From Dimargaris cristalligena (lineage: Eukaryota > Kickxellomycota > Dimargaritomycetes > Dimargaritales > Dimargaritaceae), in contig JANBQC010000024.1 of NCBI GenBank assembly GCA_027576995.1, forward strand, positions 1 to 64,000: a DNA stretch of 64,000 nucleotides, given 5' to 3'. The notes under the pieces are model-generated. The model worked only from the letters and a program-made list of their open reading frames with translations. It did no database searches and had not been told where the DNA came from. The position numbers and the translations under genes are program-made. How positions within the stretch are numbered: the stretch's first letter is position 1; each line of letters starts with the position of its first letter. This document shows, piece by piece, positions 1 through 12,700 of the stretch.

Positions 1-10
1 AGGGCCGAGT

Positions 11-49
11 TCGAAATTCGAAATTCGAATGAGATCTCAGATCTGAGAT
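11..49. repeat. Short TTCGAAA repeat and a perfect 16-bp palindrome
   Basis: Positions 11-29 hold three overlapping copies of a TTCGAAA-like unit. Positions 34-49 (ATCTCAGATCTGAGAT) are identical to their own reverse complement. The following 150 bases are rich in GTCGG-like motifs but show no clear unit. No function can be assigned. Confidence 0.5.
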
Positions 50-273
50 GCAAATTTCGAAATGTTCACAGAATCGGCGGAATGTTCAATAGATCGTCGG
101 GGTGTCCACGTAATCGTCGTTCTGGTGGACGGGTCGGACAGTCGGGGCGTCGTTTCGGGCAGTCTTGCGGGTGCCCGAAGGGTCGAAATCGATGGATGGA
201 TAGTCGTGAACGGTTCGAAAACGAGTAGCCAAAAATTTGGGTACATAAAAATGAAGCAAATAAAAACAAGATG

Positions 274-346
274 GGGGGTCTAGCTCAAATGGGAGAGCGC
301 TCGCTTAGCATGCGAGAGGCACGGGGATCGATACCCTGGTCCTCCA
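274..346 (+). tRNA. tRNA-Ala (anticodon AGC)
   Basis: The 73 nt fold as a cloverleaf. The acceptor 5' strand GGGGGTC pairs with GTCCTCC plus discriminator A, with one U-U mismatch at 6-67. The G3-U70 pair, the main alanine identity element, is present. The D arm is GCTC/GAGC, the anticodon stem CTCGC/GCGAG encloses loop TTAGCAT (anticodon AGC), and the T arm is CGGGG/CCCTG around loop ATCGATA. There is no intron and CCA is not encoded, as expected for a nuclear eukaryotic tRNA. A short T-rich run about 10 nt downstream would serve as RNA polymerase III terminator. Confidence 0.93.
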
Positions 347-3300
347 TTATTTGTATATTTTTTATCCTGATTTACAACCAATTTTTACTTGCCTTTTATT
401 GTGTAACAACCAGCTGGATGGGAGGATGGCTACCAAAAACTAACTGCCCCCGCCTCCCTTTTGCTCGAGGGGGCTCCTTCGTACTATCTTGGATATTTAC
501 ATTATCACATTATGATTTTTTGACATGTAACAATTGAATGATAGGTTTGGTTGAAATCATACTTATTTCGCTTTCATTTTTATTAACACAAATGGCCAAG
601 GCAATCATTTCACACATGTAAGAAATACCTCGGTAAACCCTTTTACAAGGCTATGTAAAGGAGCACATTTTATTTTACAATGGCTATTTGATTCTTGAAA
701 AAAAAAAAACCGCGAGGAAAACGCGTTGAACCCAATTTAGAATAACTTTTTAATTAAAGAGGTGTCAGCATAATGGGCATGGAATAGCCACTGGTGCTGT
801 TGATGAACTTTACCTCGTATTTCATGGGTGGAAATAGTAATGGGGCGGTGATCTGAAGCTGTCGTTTAAATTTTACCCCTGCCTATGGTGGCTGCAAAAT
901 AATTACCCCTTCGAACCATTCTACAGCGGGCTAGGCAATCATCGGCATCACCCCAGTCCAAAATAGTAATATTAGCACCCCTGTGATATACACTCGCCGG
1001 TTTAAAATGTGATTGGCTCCCTAGGCCCGAGGTACTGTAAAAAAAAAATAGCTTAGGTGTTAAATTATCTCCATCGAGACACTACTTACAAACCACCGAT
1101 TCGATAGTGAGACTAATATGACAAGGATGGGTAGAAGGAAGTCACCAATCAGCCCGTTTGATGGTGGTTGAAGCTACATATTTCAAGTAATATGATGCAC
1201 AAAATAAAAGGGGTTCAGCCGAATGGCACCAAATTAAATATATAGTCTAAATGGAAGGGAAATCGGGTACAAGCGCCATTCGCTAACGAATATAGATGGC
1301 CCAGTCCGATTGACTAATTTAGGGGGAACCGGATTAGCAGGTGTTTTCGTCTTTGCTTTAGGCCGGTCCGGCAATTTTATTATTATAGTTTTTTCCAGTT
1401 CTTGTTCTTTATAATGAGGGGACTGGGTTGCTAGACATAAGTATGTAACCCAACCGGTTACTTTTTTGGGACTGAATGTCAATGTCGACCACAGTCACTG
1501 GCTGGTGGTGTTATGTGTTATCATGGCAACATAAACACGATTTGGAATGAACCAGAGGACCTAGTTACCCACCAGCTCGCAGTGTCTGACAACCGTCTTT
1601 CTCCGATGGTATTGTACTTGAAATGAATGGTAGTGGAGGCAAATCGGCGTGGGATATTTGGAAATTCTGGCGACTATCCATTTCCAGCGAGGATGGATAT
1701 AGACTAAATGTTGAAGGATTCTCATGTAAATTGCACTGGGCTTCAGCTACAGGTGCACACTATCAGGTCCCGCTGATATAGCTCATGAACCGGATTCTAC
1801 TACGAAAGCCGACGAATGGCTACAATTTACCTACCATATAAATTCGGGGGGAGGGTTAGTAAAGGATCCTGATGAGAGAATAAGTATGTTGGTCTAGTCG
1901 CATACTGTCGTGAGCAACAGTATTCCAGAAATAACGGTTAAGGTGCTCCCCCCGAAAGACCTAACCGATTACGGTCCCTTGCACTGGCCCCAATTTAATA
2001 GACTATGCTATTGAGATAACTGTCAGCACATTGGGATGATGTTGGGAACCCTGTACCGCATTTTTTCCACGCGTAGCCAGATTCGGGTTGATTAAGGGTA
2101 GAAAGCGCTTGGTAAATCCCATGTTCTTGCCGGGTCATCTAGGGTTGGCCGTAAAAGAGAACAATAATAGGACAATGTCACGGTTGCATAGTCTATTGGA
2201 CATGAATTCCGTCTATTCTATTATCTTGGGGGTTACCCTTTTTCTAAACCGGGGAATCCGCCGACCCGTTTTGAACTTCCTGATCCGTCCCTTCTACAGG
2301 GCATTCTCCTATCTACCATTCATCCCGACCACTTACTAATTCAACGCTTGCTGGCGTGAGAAATTGGGTGACCTCCGGATTTGGGGATAATTAAGTTGCG
2401 AATTCGCTTGGCGGCAACCGCGAGCCGCCGCTTGGGTGTGTCCCCTCCCCCCTCGCGAATCCGGCGGTTTCCAGCCGCGGTCTGTTGGCCTAATCAAAGG
2501 GACGCCATGCTAGCCCGGTGACCATGGCTATGGAAGGAGTGTGGGTACCTGTCTCTCCCCGTAGTTCGGAATTTTAGTAATGCCAAATCACCTCACCCTG
2601 CGCCAACAAGGTATGCCCTATGCGGGTGTGATGATGCAGCTGTGTTTGATGTCCGACACCGCAAATAGACACGACCATGGTGGCCATTCGAACTTCCACG
2701 AGAATTATTGGAATATTCAAGGTGGGGCGTCTTTAGCCCCTGCGATATATCCGGGGATTGTTTAAATTTAGAACAATGAAGCCCACCCATTTGGCAATCA
2801 ATATGGGACCATTTCAATCACATCGCCCCCCCTCCCTCATCTTCGTAGTTGACTAAGTAGGGCGCTCTTGGCCGACTTACCATCGTCTGATTGGGTACAG
2901 CGGATCTACGGGTAACTTGACTTATAATGGCGAATGTTATATTCGCTTCTTTGAGAAGGTTCCTCTTTCAGTGAAGGTGCCGTAGCCCCCGTCTCCTTCA
3001 GCGGCTTATTTTCACCTGTCATCACTGCGACCTTCCTCCATCTTCTTTTGATGGCGGATAGACGGTTTCCCAAGCTGTTCTATCTATGGGGGTGTCGATC
3101 TTTGCTCCAGAAGATAGTTAGGCCAATGTCCGACTTTACTGACTAGCACTCTTGTACTAACCCTTTGTTCTAGGGGCTGACCCATATAGTCCTGCTGAAC
3201 CCGTTTTACCTATATAGCAATATGTAATACTTGCCACTGGAACAGTTACGGAGTCCCAAACTTGGCCGTTTCCCTGGCTATCCGCTTTTGGTAGGGCATA

Positions 3301-5287
3301 TCCGGTTGTACCGATTTACAGCGGATTGCGTCTATAACCTCGCCAAATGGCCATTACATTTCGAGCCTAAGATCTTGGTTTAGATTGTTATAAGTAACTG
3401 CCAAGGCACCGTACCGCCGTGTACTGGGCGTGTTTCGTCTATTGTGTGGTCATAATATGTAATCGTCCGACTTCCTGGGTTTAGGGTCAATTTCGGCCTG
3501 GTCATTTTTGACCTCCCTGCTCCACCGGGTCGGCTGTTTTGGTTCATCCATAACCTGATTATACCGGCGCCTCTGCCCTTTACCCGAAATGGCCAAACGC
3601 ATATTATTCAATCCACTTTGCTATTTTCCCCATCCTGACGGATCATCCCCAAAGTGTGTGGGTGTGGGGGGGGTGTATATCAATGTACATATATATCCTT
3701 ATTCTATGACCAATCTCCCAACCAGCCACCAGCTTCTGCTTTCTTGTGGACCTGTACATGAGAAGAACGCGCGAGAATAATAGAAGAGGGGACGGGAGGC
3801 GGCGATGGAGGAGAAAAGGCACTGCCACTTCGGTCTATCCATTCACTACTGACTTGCGTAATAAAAGTGAACTGGAATGGTTTTGGGGGAGGGGGTTGTC
3901 TTCACCCCATTATATTCTTCACTGGCCTGCACGGAAATGAAATCCCATATTCAGTTCCCTTACCACTTTCATTTGCCTGTTTGAAAAAAAAACCCCTACT
4001 ACTACTATACTAAGAAGGCTGGACAAAGACGAACCAAGGCAGGCAGACCAGTGCATATACTGACTGATTCGGCTGTTTCTTGCCTAATTTCTCCCCTTCC
4101 ATACATTTCCCAATGACAGGTTGTTTCGATATCACGGTCTAGTTTCTGCCTATATGCGCATTGGTTGATGCACAATGGGTATATATATTTATACATGGCC
4201 CCCGCCTTGATCTCCCCCCTTATTCTTCTAATACCTTTGTTTCATTTTCCTGTTGATTGTCTTCTTGATTGATTCCAATGCACCGTTGGGCCACTCGTTG
4301 ATGTCTTCTCTTTATCTAGTATCTACAGTCTCCATAAACTGCTACCCTGTTACCGGTTTGCATTGGGCTTAATACCTTGTACCGGACCCCCATAGCGCGC
4401 ATCTGCAGTGGCTACACTGGGCACTCCTAATCGTAGTCGCTTGATCCATAATTCCTTACGTAGGAGGCTGCAAGCTGGCCACCGTCTGTGTGAATGCGTC
4501 AACCCACGTCCGGCCTGCTTAGTCCTTCTCACTCTTCAGCATTAGCCGTTCCCACTTTACCACATTCGCCTTTAGCGGCCGCAGCTTAGACCATCAAAAC
4601 CCGAGCAAAAACATCCACACCTGTGCCGCTTGATTATTTGTCGTCCCGCCAATGTAGGTGATGCCGGCCCAGAAAGACCACCATCTCCCTCCTGTCGGCT
4701 TGACTATCGTGGCGGCTGAGGCGCCTCTCCCCCTCGTCATTGCCCAACTACATTGTACTTCCACCTCCCCCTCACCCACCTCACCCGGTCACATATAAAC
4801 CAAGGGTGGACCCACTGCCGTAGCTCGATGATGTTTCTACCCTATTGACACTTAAACTAATTTTATATATTTATATCTATTCGAAATCTTTTTCGACTTT
4901 CTTGGTTTCGGCTTCCCCAGAACCAACGATTATATTTCTCATTTAGCACTCCGTCATCCAATCGCTTGATAGCTTATCACGGCTCCTTAAATGTAAGTAA
5001 GACAATCAGAACATCACCAAGTTGAGTAGTGTCATGTTCACTGAATGGCAGAACTTCTCTTGGGTAACCAATTGCCTAGGCTAATTCCCTCCCCCCTCTC
5101 GCTATTTTTGGCCAACAATCCCACAATATACCCACTACTTCAGCCCTTGAAATGTTTACATACTAAGCGGCTGGATAAAAAGAAAAAAAAAAGTATTGGT
5201 CCCCCCATTTGAAACACCGATTTTTCTAGCCCTTTATACTTAAGTAGCACCCGCCTTCCTTGGGTATGTTGATGTTTTGTTCTCCAT
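347..5287. other. Intergenic, no supportable gene
   Basis: About 4.9 kb in which the only open frames are short (up to about 80 codons), overlap one another on both strands and match no family I recognise. There is a GC-rich patch near 2400-2480. The segment 3640-4800 is pyrimidine-rich on the + strand and may include promoter sequence for the gene that follows. I see no RNA gene beyond the tRNA. Confidence 0.5.
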
Positions 5288-7552
5288 TTGTTTTTACCTG
5301 GTCCCCTCGATAGATTACCCCGCCCCTTTCTCTTGGTCTGCGGGCCATGCTTATGGGTGGCTATGTTGCCCAATGAACCTGTATCGGAGGCGCCTACCAC
5401 TGCCCCCGCTTGCACCATCACCCACCCATCGTCTTCAGCATCTGTTTTCCATTATCCAAACCCAGCTCCCTCCGCCCCCGGGCTACCGGCCTATGCACGG
5501 TTGACAGGCCTAACCCATGACCCTTCCGAATTTCCACGCCCTTATGGCCAGGCCCATCGGGGCGGCGGCGTCACCTCCCCGTACGATCACCCTCTGCCAA
5601 ACGCCCCTGGACAGGTAAATCATTGATTTTATTTAATTTTCGCTGCATGATTCGTTATTTACTAAGGAGAAGGACAAGCTGAAGTAGGGGTAAGGCGAAG
5701 AGGGGGGAGATGCTAAGGTAAAGTGTTGGGTCAGTCGACAGTAGCGTGCAGGCCGGGCTATTGGGCCACATCGAGCAATGAATGGGCCAGTGTCGGACGA
5801 ACGAGGTGAATGAAGGGGTAGAAGGTGATAAAAGCTTCGGTATTCACCCCTCGACCCGTACCCAAGCCACTCCTCCCGGCGGTCTCTCTAATCCAGGTGG
5901 GAAATCGGCCTGGGTCGGTCGGTGGGGGGGGTTCCTTTCACAAAGGCCCCCGTCTAGGTAGTGACCAATGCCCTGGACGCAATTTCCCCTTATCATCTAC
6001 CAGGGCAGGCCAGGCCAGGTGGGCAGACAGTGTTGCCCCTCAATGTCCGTGTTCATGCAGCGTGATTCCGGAATATTCCCTACCAGTGCATCACAGGATG
6101 TGGCTGCCGGTTGTTACGCGACCCTATTCCCTACCCCTACCCTCGCCCTGGTGTCTGGATGCAGATTGATGCATAGACTATGCACAAATGGGCCGACCCC
6201 GAGCCCTGCACCCTGGGGGCCAATAGCCGAGCAAACCGACAACTGTGGAACCTGGCCCACTGTCAAGTCTCTATAGCTTGTGAATGAATACCAACTCCCC
6301 CCTCGTTCCCTTTCCTTAATCCTCTCCCCCCAAGACCCCCATTAGTCCACAGCTTTATAGGAACAGAGTATTGTAGCAATGGCCTCAGTCACTTGCCCCC
6401 CTGTCATCCCCCTGACTCCTTCACTTCGATCTGCTTACCCGGGTGCTCGTCTTATGGTTTCTACTGCACGTTATATCCTTTGAGAACACATGAATGGAGT
6501 GTACTTTCCGGATCTACCACTATATTGATGCCCAAGGCTATAGTGGGTGTAACAAGCGGCCGACTCCATCTATGGCCGTTTTGGGCTTATGGGTGGCAAC
6601 TCTGATGCTACGCTAATCTATAGTGGAAGGTATATGGCGCCTTTACAAATCCATCCTGTTCATTTTACCATATTCCTAGTCTACGTCCTTTTACGACGGT
6701 ACTAATCCTGCTTTTTAATCATTTATATACGCCACAAATCAATACCACCTACGCACCCTAGAGGAATCCAACCTCAGTCCATTTAACTACACCCTATGAT
6801 TATCGGGCCTATCAAGGTCATCGCCCTTCTACCTACGAATCCACCGCTCTAGCCCCAATGAGTCCTGCCCCGCCCGTATCACCGCACCATAGTAGCGGGT
6901 GTACTCTACCCCCTACGACTTGGGGATCTTACCATTCCCCCGAGACAGCGCCTTCCCGGCGCCCGGAAATACCGATGTTTGGTCATAGTGGCTCGGCCAG
7001 CTCTAGTTCATCAGCCCTCAATAGTCCAATGGCTCAAATATCGTTTAGCCCGGGGCCACCGCCCTCTTTGACTGCCGCATCCTCTACGCAGGCTCGCTCA
7101 TCCACAACTTCTACATGGAGAAGTATGTCGAGCTCCATTTCCACTCGAGCGAGTCGAGCAGCTCGGGTCCGTCGCCGGCCACGCGTCGAGAACATTTCGG
7201 AAACCATCGCTACGTATCAGAAGATACTGGATAGCTTGCATATTCAGTATAGCCAAATCCAGGGGTATGACCAGCAGCCCCAGATCCCTGCCCGCTTTAT
7301 GGGCCCACTCTCGAGTCACCCGTCCAACACCAACGATCAGTCCATTTCAGCTCTACACCCTCCGACTAATCTTCCTCCCGAAATGGTGCGATCATTGTAC
7401 ACATTAAGGGATGAAAATTATCGACTGGCTTGGTACTATATTCAGAATCGATGTGAGGTATGTATTATTTTTTTAAAAAAAAAATTGGCAGGAAACCACA
7501 GTCGTACAAGGATGCAGCCATTGCTGTGTACATGAAGCTCTGCCAGGCGTAG
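5288..7552 (+). CDS. Pro/Ser-rich protein of unknown function (3 or more exons)
   Basis: I do not recognise the family. The best-supported parts are exon 6762-7457, a 44-nt intron 7458-7501 (GTATGT...CACAG) and the terminal exon 7502-7552. The splice rejoins the frame exactly at phase 0 and gives an end ...SYKDAAIAVYMKLCQA. An upstream exon 5288-5614 (or starting at the Met at 5363) ends in CAG/GTAAAT at phase 0 and would join exon 6762 (acceptor CCCTAG) in frame across a 1,147-nt intron; additional exons in that gap are possible. The protein is mostly disordered, rich in Pro, Ser, Thr and Tyr. It has an Arg-rich segment (RAARVRRRPR) followed by a predicted helical stretch (ENISETIATYQKILDSL) and a hydrophobic C-terminus (LRDENYRLAWYYIQ). 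This layout suits a nuclear regulator, but that is inference only. Confidence 0.5.
7458..7501 (+). other. 44-nt intron with T7-A10 palindrome
   Basis: This is the shortest intron I can place in the window. It starts GTATGT, contains seven T followed by ten A (7468-7484) that could fold on itself, and ends CCACAG. An earlier AG at 7490-7491 would shift the frame. Confidence 0.6.
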
Positions 7553-8361
7553 TTTACGAATACTACTATCCCAATAAGTGATGGGGGCTCACCTAGTTCA
7601 ACCGGCATGGGCACTAACCATTGTAAAATTAGAGTTTTTTATGATATTTTTTTAATACCTTACTCGCAGCTTGATTACTTACAGGACTTAATCGCCAGGG
7701 AGTCGCAGTCGCCGAATACCCGAACGGCCGACGGACTACCGACTATATGATGCCTGGTAATATTCCCAGCATTAATAAGGATAGGAGGGATTTGAATGGG
7801 CTTCTTCTAGGAGACATACCCGATTCGGGGCGTCCATTGAATGGTGCTGGACATGCTAGCTAGCCATGACACCCACGAATGGGTGTATTTCAGCACCATT
7901 CCCATGGCCGCATTAGGTTATAATTCTCTAGCCCATTCCAACGGGAAAGAGAAATATTGTTCATAAGGGACAATCATTTTTATTTGTTTTTTTCTTTGGG
8001 GGGAGGATGGTGGCGGTGAGAGTTCGGCCATTTTTGTCGATCCCCCAACACTGTTTGAAGTTTCCGATTAGGACATATTGCTTATGGCAATATTGTCCAA
8101 ATAGTTTTTGTAGGTTAAGGTTTACATACCCATGCTGTTTAGTTGATTGATGAAAAGATATATATCTGGTAGTAGTTTTCCATGTATGAATCGGCAAGTT
8201 GACCGTTTCTGAATGGATATATAAATAAAGGTTATAGTTTTATTTTTTTGGATGACAGACGATGGGATGGATCAGCAGGATCGATTTAACGGAGAACGCT
8301 AAGCAAATAGTTTGGAAACTCGATGCGGACGAAGATTAATAGGATAAACATTGAGCAAAGG
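7553..8361. other. Intergenic between convergent genes
   Basis: This 0.8-kb stretch separates the 3' end of the Pro/Ser-rich gene (+) from the 3' end of the elongase gene (-). It should contain both 3' untranslated regions. It is AT-rich with T runs, and no coding frame stands out. Confidence 0.55.
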
Positions 8362-9678
8362 TTAGAGGGTTTTGGATTTAACCGATCGGGAATAGGTGTT
8401 GATGGCAAATTGTACGAACAGGTAGATCAGCGGAAGTAGATAGAGGACATTGACGTGTGCGGCAAATCGGGAACCCTCGGTGACCAGGCAGTTGGGTACG
8501 AATAAGTAACCGACGGCCATGAAAATGCCAAGTAGGAACTGAGTGATTTGCATGAATGTGATGTAAGGTTTGCCCGGGGGATGAAGACCGATGGTTGTGC
8601 AGAGATAGTAGAAGTACATGATGGTATGCACCAGGGAATTGAATACCACGAAGATCCAGATGGGAATGGAACGGAACTGAATGCCAGCCCACATGCAGAG
8701 AATAGCGCCCGAGTGGTGGTAGGTTTGCAGGGTTGACGAGCGACGACCTGTTCGCGGGAGTAAGCGGCGCCAACGGGAGACACAAGGTGAGAAGAAAGGA
8801 ATAAATGAGAGGTATTGGTTAGATGAGTGTACATTTTGCATGATTGGTGTTGGTAGCCAGCTACAGACGGCCTATTTGACCAAAATAGGTAACCGGGGAT
8901 ATACTATATCGAGCAAGCGCAGCCAATCAGGTCAGATCAAGAAGGGGGTGATGGTTGGTGGCGCACCCATTCACCGCCCCCCCTTCATTCATTCCGAGCA
9001 CTGTTCGTATAATTTCACTCGATTCGGAAAAATCGGGTGGTTAGAAGAAGACGAGCAACAGTAGCAGCAGTAAGCACATCGTTGTGCCATGGATATATAA
9101 ATGAATATATATATATATATATAGTCTCCAAACAAGTTACCTTTTAGGAGGATGATGATGGTGTCGATGATTTCGTAATACTTGGACAGGTAAAAGAGGT
9201 AGCCCCAGTAGTACAGCCCGGACCGCCAGAATTTTTCCTCGGTATCACATAGGACGCCGTGCCAGGAGTATTCGTTTTGGACGCGCTGGTGGAGGGTAGT
9301 GACGGCGTGGTAGAAAGTGACGGCCGAGTACACACAGAGGAGTAGGTTGTGAAGAACGACAAAGGTGGTGAAGGCCATTGACTGAGTCCAGTGGGGTTGT
9401 TTTGGAAGGGCAGTCTTGGCCGAGGCTGGCGTTATAGCAGTAGTAGTAGTGCCAACAGCCCCTTCGGCGGCCTTTCGGTACCGGGCCTGAACCCGGGACA
9501 GTCCCCCGGTGGGCTGTTGGGTGTTGATGTACTTGACGGTGGCGGCGTACACGATGGCGGTGAGGACGGGTGTTTTCCAGTGCATGGCCCAGGGGAAAAG
9601 ACTCGGCCAGGGTAGGGATTCGACGGGAATGGGCGGCGGCGGAGGGGCCATGGTCAGGTAGTGCAGGAAGTTCAGCAT
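8362..9678 (-). CDS. ELO-family fatty-acid elongase (3-ketoacyl-CoA synthase type)
   Basis: Two exons on the minus strand, 9141-9678 and 8362-8747, join as AAAG/GTAACT ... GAACAG/GT in phase 1 and give 307 residues. Start is the Met at 9678; a second Met nine residues later is an alternative. ELO enzymes condense malonyl-CoA with acyl-CoA in the ER membrane. The ELO core is clear: FWRSGLYYWGYLFYLSKYYE, IDTIIILLKG, then the histidine box LQTYHHSGA (residues 186-194), then FNSLVHTIMYFYYL and ITQFLLGIF, with several hydrophobic membrane segments. The usual HxxHH box reads Q-T-Y-H-H (187-191). From memory, Gln in the first position occurs in the Isochrysis C18 delta-9-type elongase, and the surrounding residues look similar. 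Upstream sequence (9680-9800) is purine-rich on the + strand, i.e. pyrimidine-rich on the coding strand. Substrate cannot be told from sequence. Confidence 0.92.
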
Positions 9679-11669
9679 GGCGAACGGAGCTGGGTGGGTG
9701 GGGGTGGGAGGAAGAGGGGGATTGGTGATAATGGTAATGTAGAGGAAATAGGCCGGACGGAAGAATAGGTGGAAGGAGAGGAGGGTAAATAAATGGTGGA
9801 TGAGGGAGGGAGGGGGTCCAAATAATGATATTATGAGAGAGATACCCTTAGGCTAGGAGCACGAAGAAAAAAGAACGGTAGATATATATCTATCAACAGG
9901 CACATCAACGCAGGGGTGAGATTAGGTGGGTAAATGGGAGGGAGACGTGGTGTATTTATATGGAAGAAATTCAAACCAGCTGTATAAGGTTTTACATAAT
10001 ATGTGTATGGATGAATATATGCGAGAATATCTTTTAACCAGTAATATTGGCTTCATCCAATGGATTTTGCGTTATACAGCCTGAATGAACTTCTCCCATA
10101 TTCTCTTGTATCCATCAGTAGGTTCTTAATCACGCATCAGTCAGTAGTGGTTTATTTAAATGACGATCCCTTTTTATAAGAAAGGGTTTCTCACTTCTCC
10201 TCCTAGTATAATATAATAGCCTATAATGATGAGCATCTCCCAGAAACGGGAGGTGAAGCACGGCCCCTTCTATATAATACCTTCTAGGTTAACTACGGAT
10301 TTATAAGGGGAGACTGCTAGGATTTTATTTCATTAGAAGGTTTAAGCCACCATTTTGTGCAACTAACCACACACAACAACCCTTCCTTTTCAGCTGGATT
10401 AAGGGAGGATTTTAGCTGGTATATAGAAAGGTAATATAATATCTACACTCTATGATGGAGATTTCCCGCCCACCGTTTATTTTATCCAACCCTGGCTACT
10501 AAGTTAACGCGTGGCCCTCCTATATTATTATAATATAGTAGGTATGCCCGTTTTCTTACTTATCTGGCTACCACAACCCACACGCACGGCGTGCCCTTGT
10601 CGAATTCTCCAATTATACTGGTTAGAACAGCAGTCAGGCCATTTATCTGGACAGTCCCCACCCAAGAGGGAAGAAGGGATTGGGTATGTGAAACACCAAC
10701 ATTATTAGATGGAGAGATACCCATTTGGGGGAAGAACAGGGTAATTAGTATGCGCACACGTCACATCGCTTAGTGGGCTGTTTTTTCCCCTTATGCAGCA
10801 TCGCATTTTTCCCATCCGGCGGCGGCGGTTGCACTATATATCATTATTCATTCTGCTTGACCTCCCCCCGGACCAACCAGTTCGCCCGATTGGGGCCGGT
10901 GGCAGAGAACCCCCCGCTACCAGGTAGGGTAGATCTCATTATAATGTACTCTAGAGTGGGAGAAGGAGAGCGAGCGAGAGAGAGAGAGAGAGTCACACGC
11001 CCAACTCTGCCTGGCCTGGCCCGGAAATACTACTTACTACTAATACTACACCACCTGCTTGCTTGCTATTCATAGGGCTACCAGCGAATGGCCTGATTAT
11101 GGGCCGAGCAAATCTCATTCGTGTGGCTGATAAATCGGCCCAGTCACCATCATATCCCTCTTCTAATCTAAATAATAGTCAATCAAGTGACTACTTCAAT
11201 CGTCCGTGAGTGGAAGAACCACTATCGTCCGATAATTCCAAAAGCGCCGATGGCATAACGGCGATGTCGGAAGGAAGCCCGAGGAAACAGGGGGTTGGAT
11301 AAGCTATAATATAAACCATTGGGAACCCCCCCTAGGGCTGCGTAGACAGGGGGGGGGATACATATGATACTGCTCGATGACCTATATCTCTCTCTCCTTT
11401 ATTCTGGCCATCTACAATGCCGGATATCATCAATCACACAGACATTTCTCAACTTATCCGCTGTGTGGCAGTACCAGGGAAATTATGATAAGCTGGTTCT
11501 GATATAACATATATTATATATAGGGGAACTATATTGGGGCTATGTATAATAGAGCCATTTTTCCCTATTCCTATCACTTCACTTGGATAAATTAGAGGGG
11601 TGGTAGATTTACACCGCCAGGGTGCCAAACCCAATGACCTCGGCAGGCGAAAAGATAATAAATATATTA

Positions 11670-11700
<31 letters not shown>

Positions 11701-11962
11701 TCATCTTCGGGTGAAACCGTCTCAGAAACGGGGATGTTCGCCACCTTTCCCTTCCCGCCCTTGCAAACCAATACCCACCACCAACACCTACACTGTACCG
11801 CCTCACCTACTTCTAACTCGCGCTACTCTATTCCGAAACCCTCACTATCCCTTTTTACTACTAAACTCTCGCTCGCTCCATTACATTGTCTTGTCCAAAG
11901 TCACCTACATACATACATAATATATATATATCAAAAAATTAACTTACCCCTCACTGCCCGCC
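9679..11962. other. Intergenic, divergent promoters and one MITE copy
   Basis: This 2.3-kb gap separates two divergently transcribed genes. It holds the elongase promoter (purine-rich on +, 9690-9820), a MITE copy at 9961-10098, a GA repeat at 10957-10992 and a TAG/TGG trinucleotide run near 11670-11700. A pyrimidine-rich stretch precedes the USP gene. Short open frames here look random. Confidence 0.5.
9961..10098 (+). mobile_element. MITE copy 1 (138 bp, TA target duplication)
   Basis: Bounded by TA on both sides (9959-9960 and 10099-10100). The left end begins TGGAAGAAATTCAAACCAGC and the right end finishes GAATGAACTTCTCCCA. The right end reverse-complemented matches the left end over about 29 bases with several mismatches. 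The interior carries TTTTAACCAGTAATATTGGC, shared with the other copies. No coding capacity, so it would need a transposase in trans. TA duplication suggests the Tc1/mariner superfamily. Confidence 0.85.
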
Positions 11963-12700
11963 ATGTCGTCTACCACCCCTCGCACCATTGTCATTGCCAT
12001 TAACCCAAAGGCAGACGAAACCAAGCATACCCTGCAATGGGCCATTGACAACTTCCTCAACCCCGACCGGGACTCGGTTCAGCTGGTCGCTGCCCTGTGT
12101 CTGGAGTCCGACTTGGACGCTATTTCCCTCGGTAAGGGCTCCCTCAACTGTATACATACAACCCTAGGCTAAGCAGCACTTTTCCACTCTCTTAAAGAGA
12201 GTACTCGTGTCTTAAAAATAAAAGGGGGGGGGTTCACCTATAAGAGGGACTATGCTACCCACTCTACTGGCTAACTAACTCTAATCTACTCCCTGTATTG
12301 CCTTTTTTCTTACCTCTGTATCCGCGCACCGGTTGGCGTATTCCGGGCCAACTCCACCCTCCTCCTCCCTGTAGGTATCAATGCTGGTGACCTGGCTGGC
12401 TATCTAGTGGGCCTGGAGGAAGAGAATGAAGGCGAAATCACCAACCTCATTAGCCAGTACGCTGCTCTTCTGAGCGCGGCCCATATCAACCACGAAAGCG
12501 TCATTCTCAAGGGCCATACCGACGTTCGCGACATCGTGGTCAATTACATCAACGATCTCAAGGCCCATACTTTAATTGTTGGCAGTCGCGACCTGGGTGT
12601 GTGGAAGCGTCTGTGGCTCGGCAGTTTCAGCGACTTCTGCGTCCATTCTGTCCACTGCCCCGTCATTGTCGTTAAATCGCCCGACGCGGAAGAGCAGTAG
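11963..12700 (+). CDS. Universal stress protein (UspA-domain) family
   Basis: Two exons, 11963-12131 and 12375-12700, joined at phase 1 (CTCG/GTAAGG ... CTGTAG/GT), give 164 residues. The fold starts TIVIAINPKADETKHTLQWA and ends with the typical Usp C-terminal block IVGSRDLGVWKRLWLGSFSD ... HCPVIVVK. Usp domains are alpha/beta nucleotide-binding proteins, usually cytosolic. The ATP-binding signature normally reads G-x2-G-x9-G-S/T; here the second Gly is Asp (G126-S-R-D129) while the later L-G-S is intact, so ATP binding is uncertain. In fungi such single-domain proteins are widespread with poorly known roles. The start codon follows a pyrimidine-rich leader. Confidence 0.9.
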
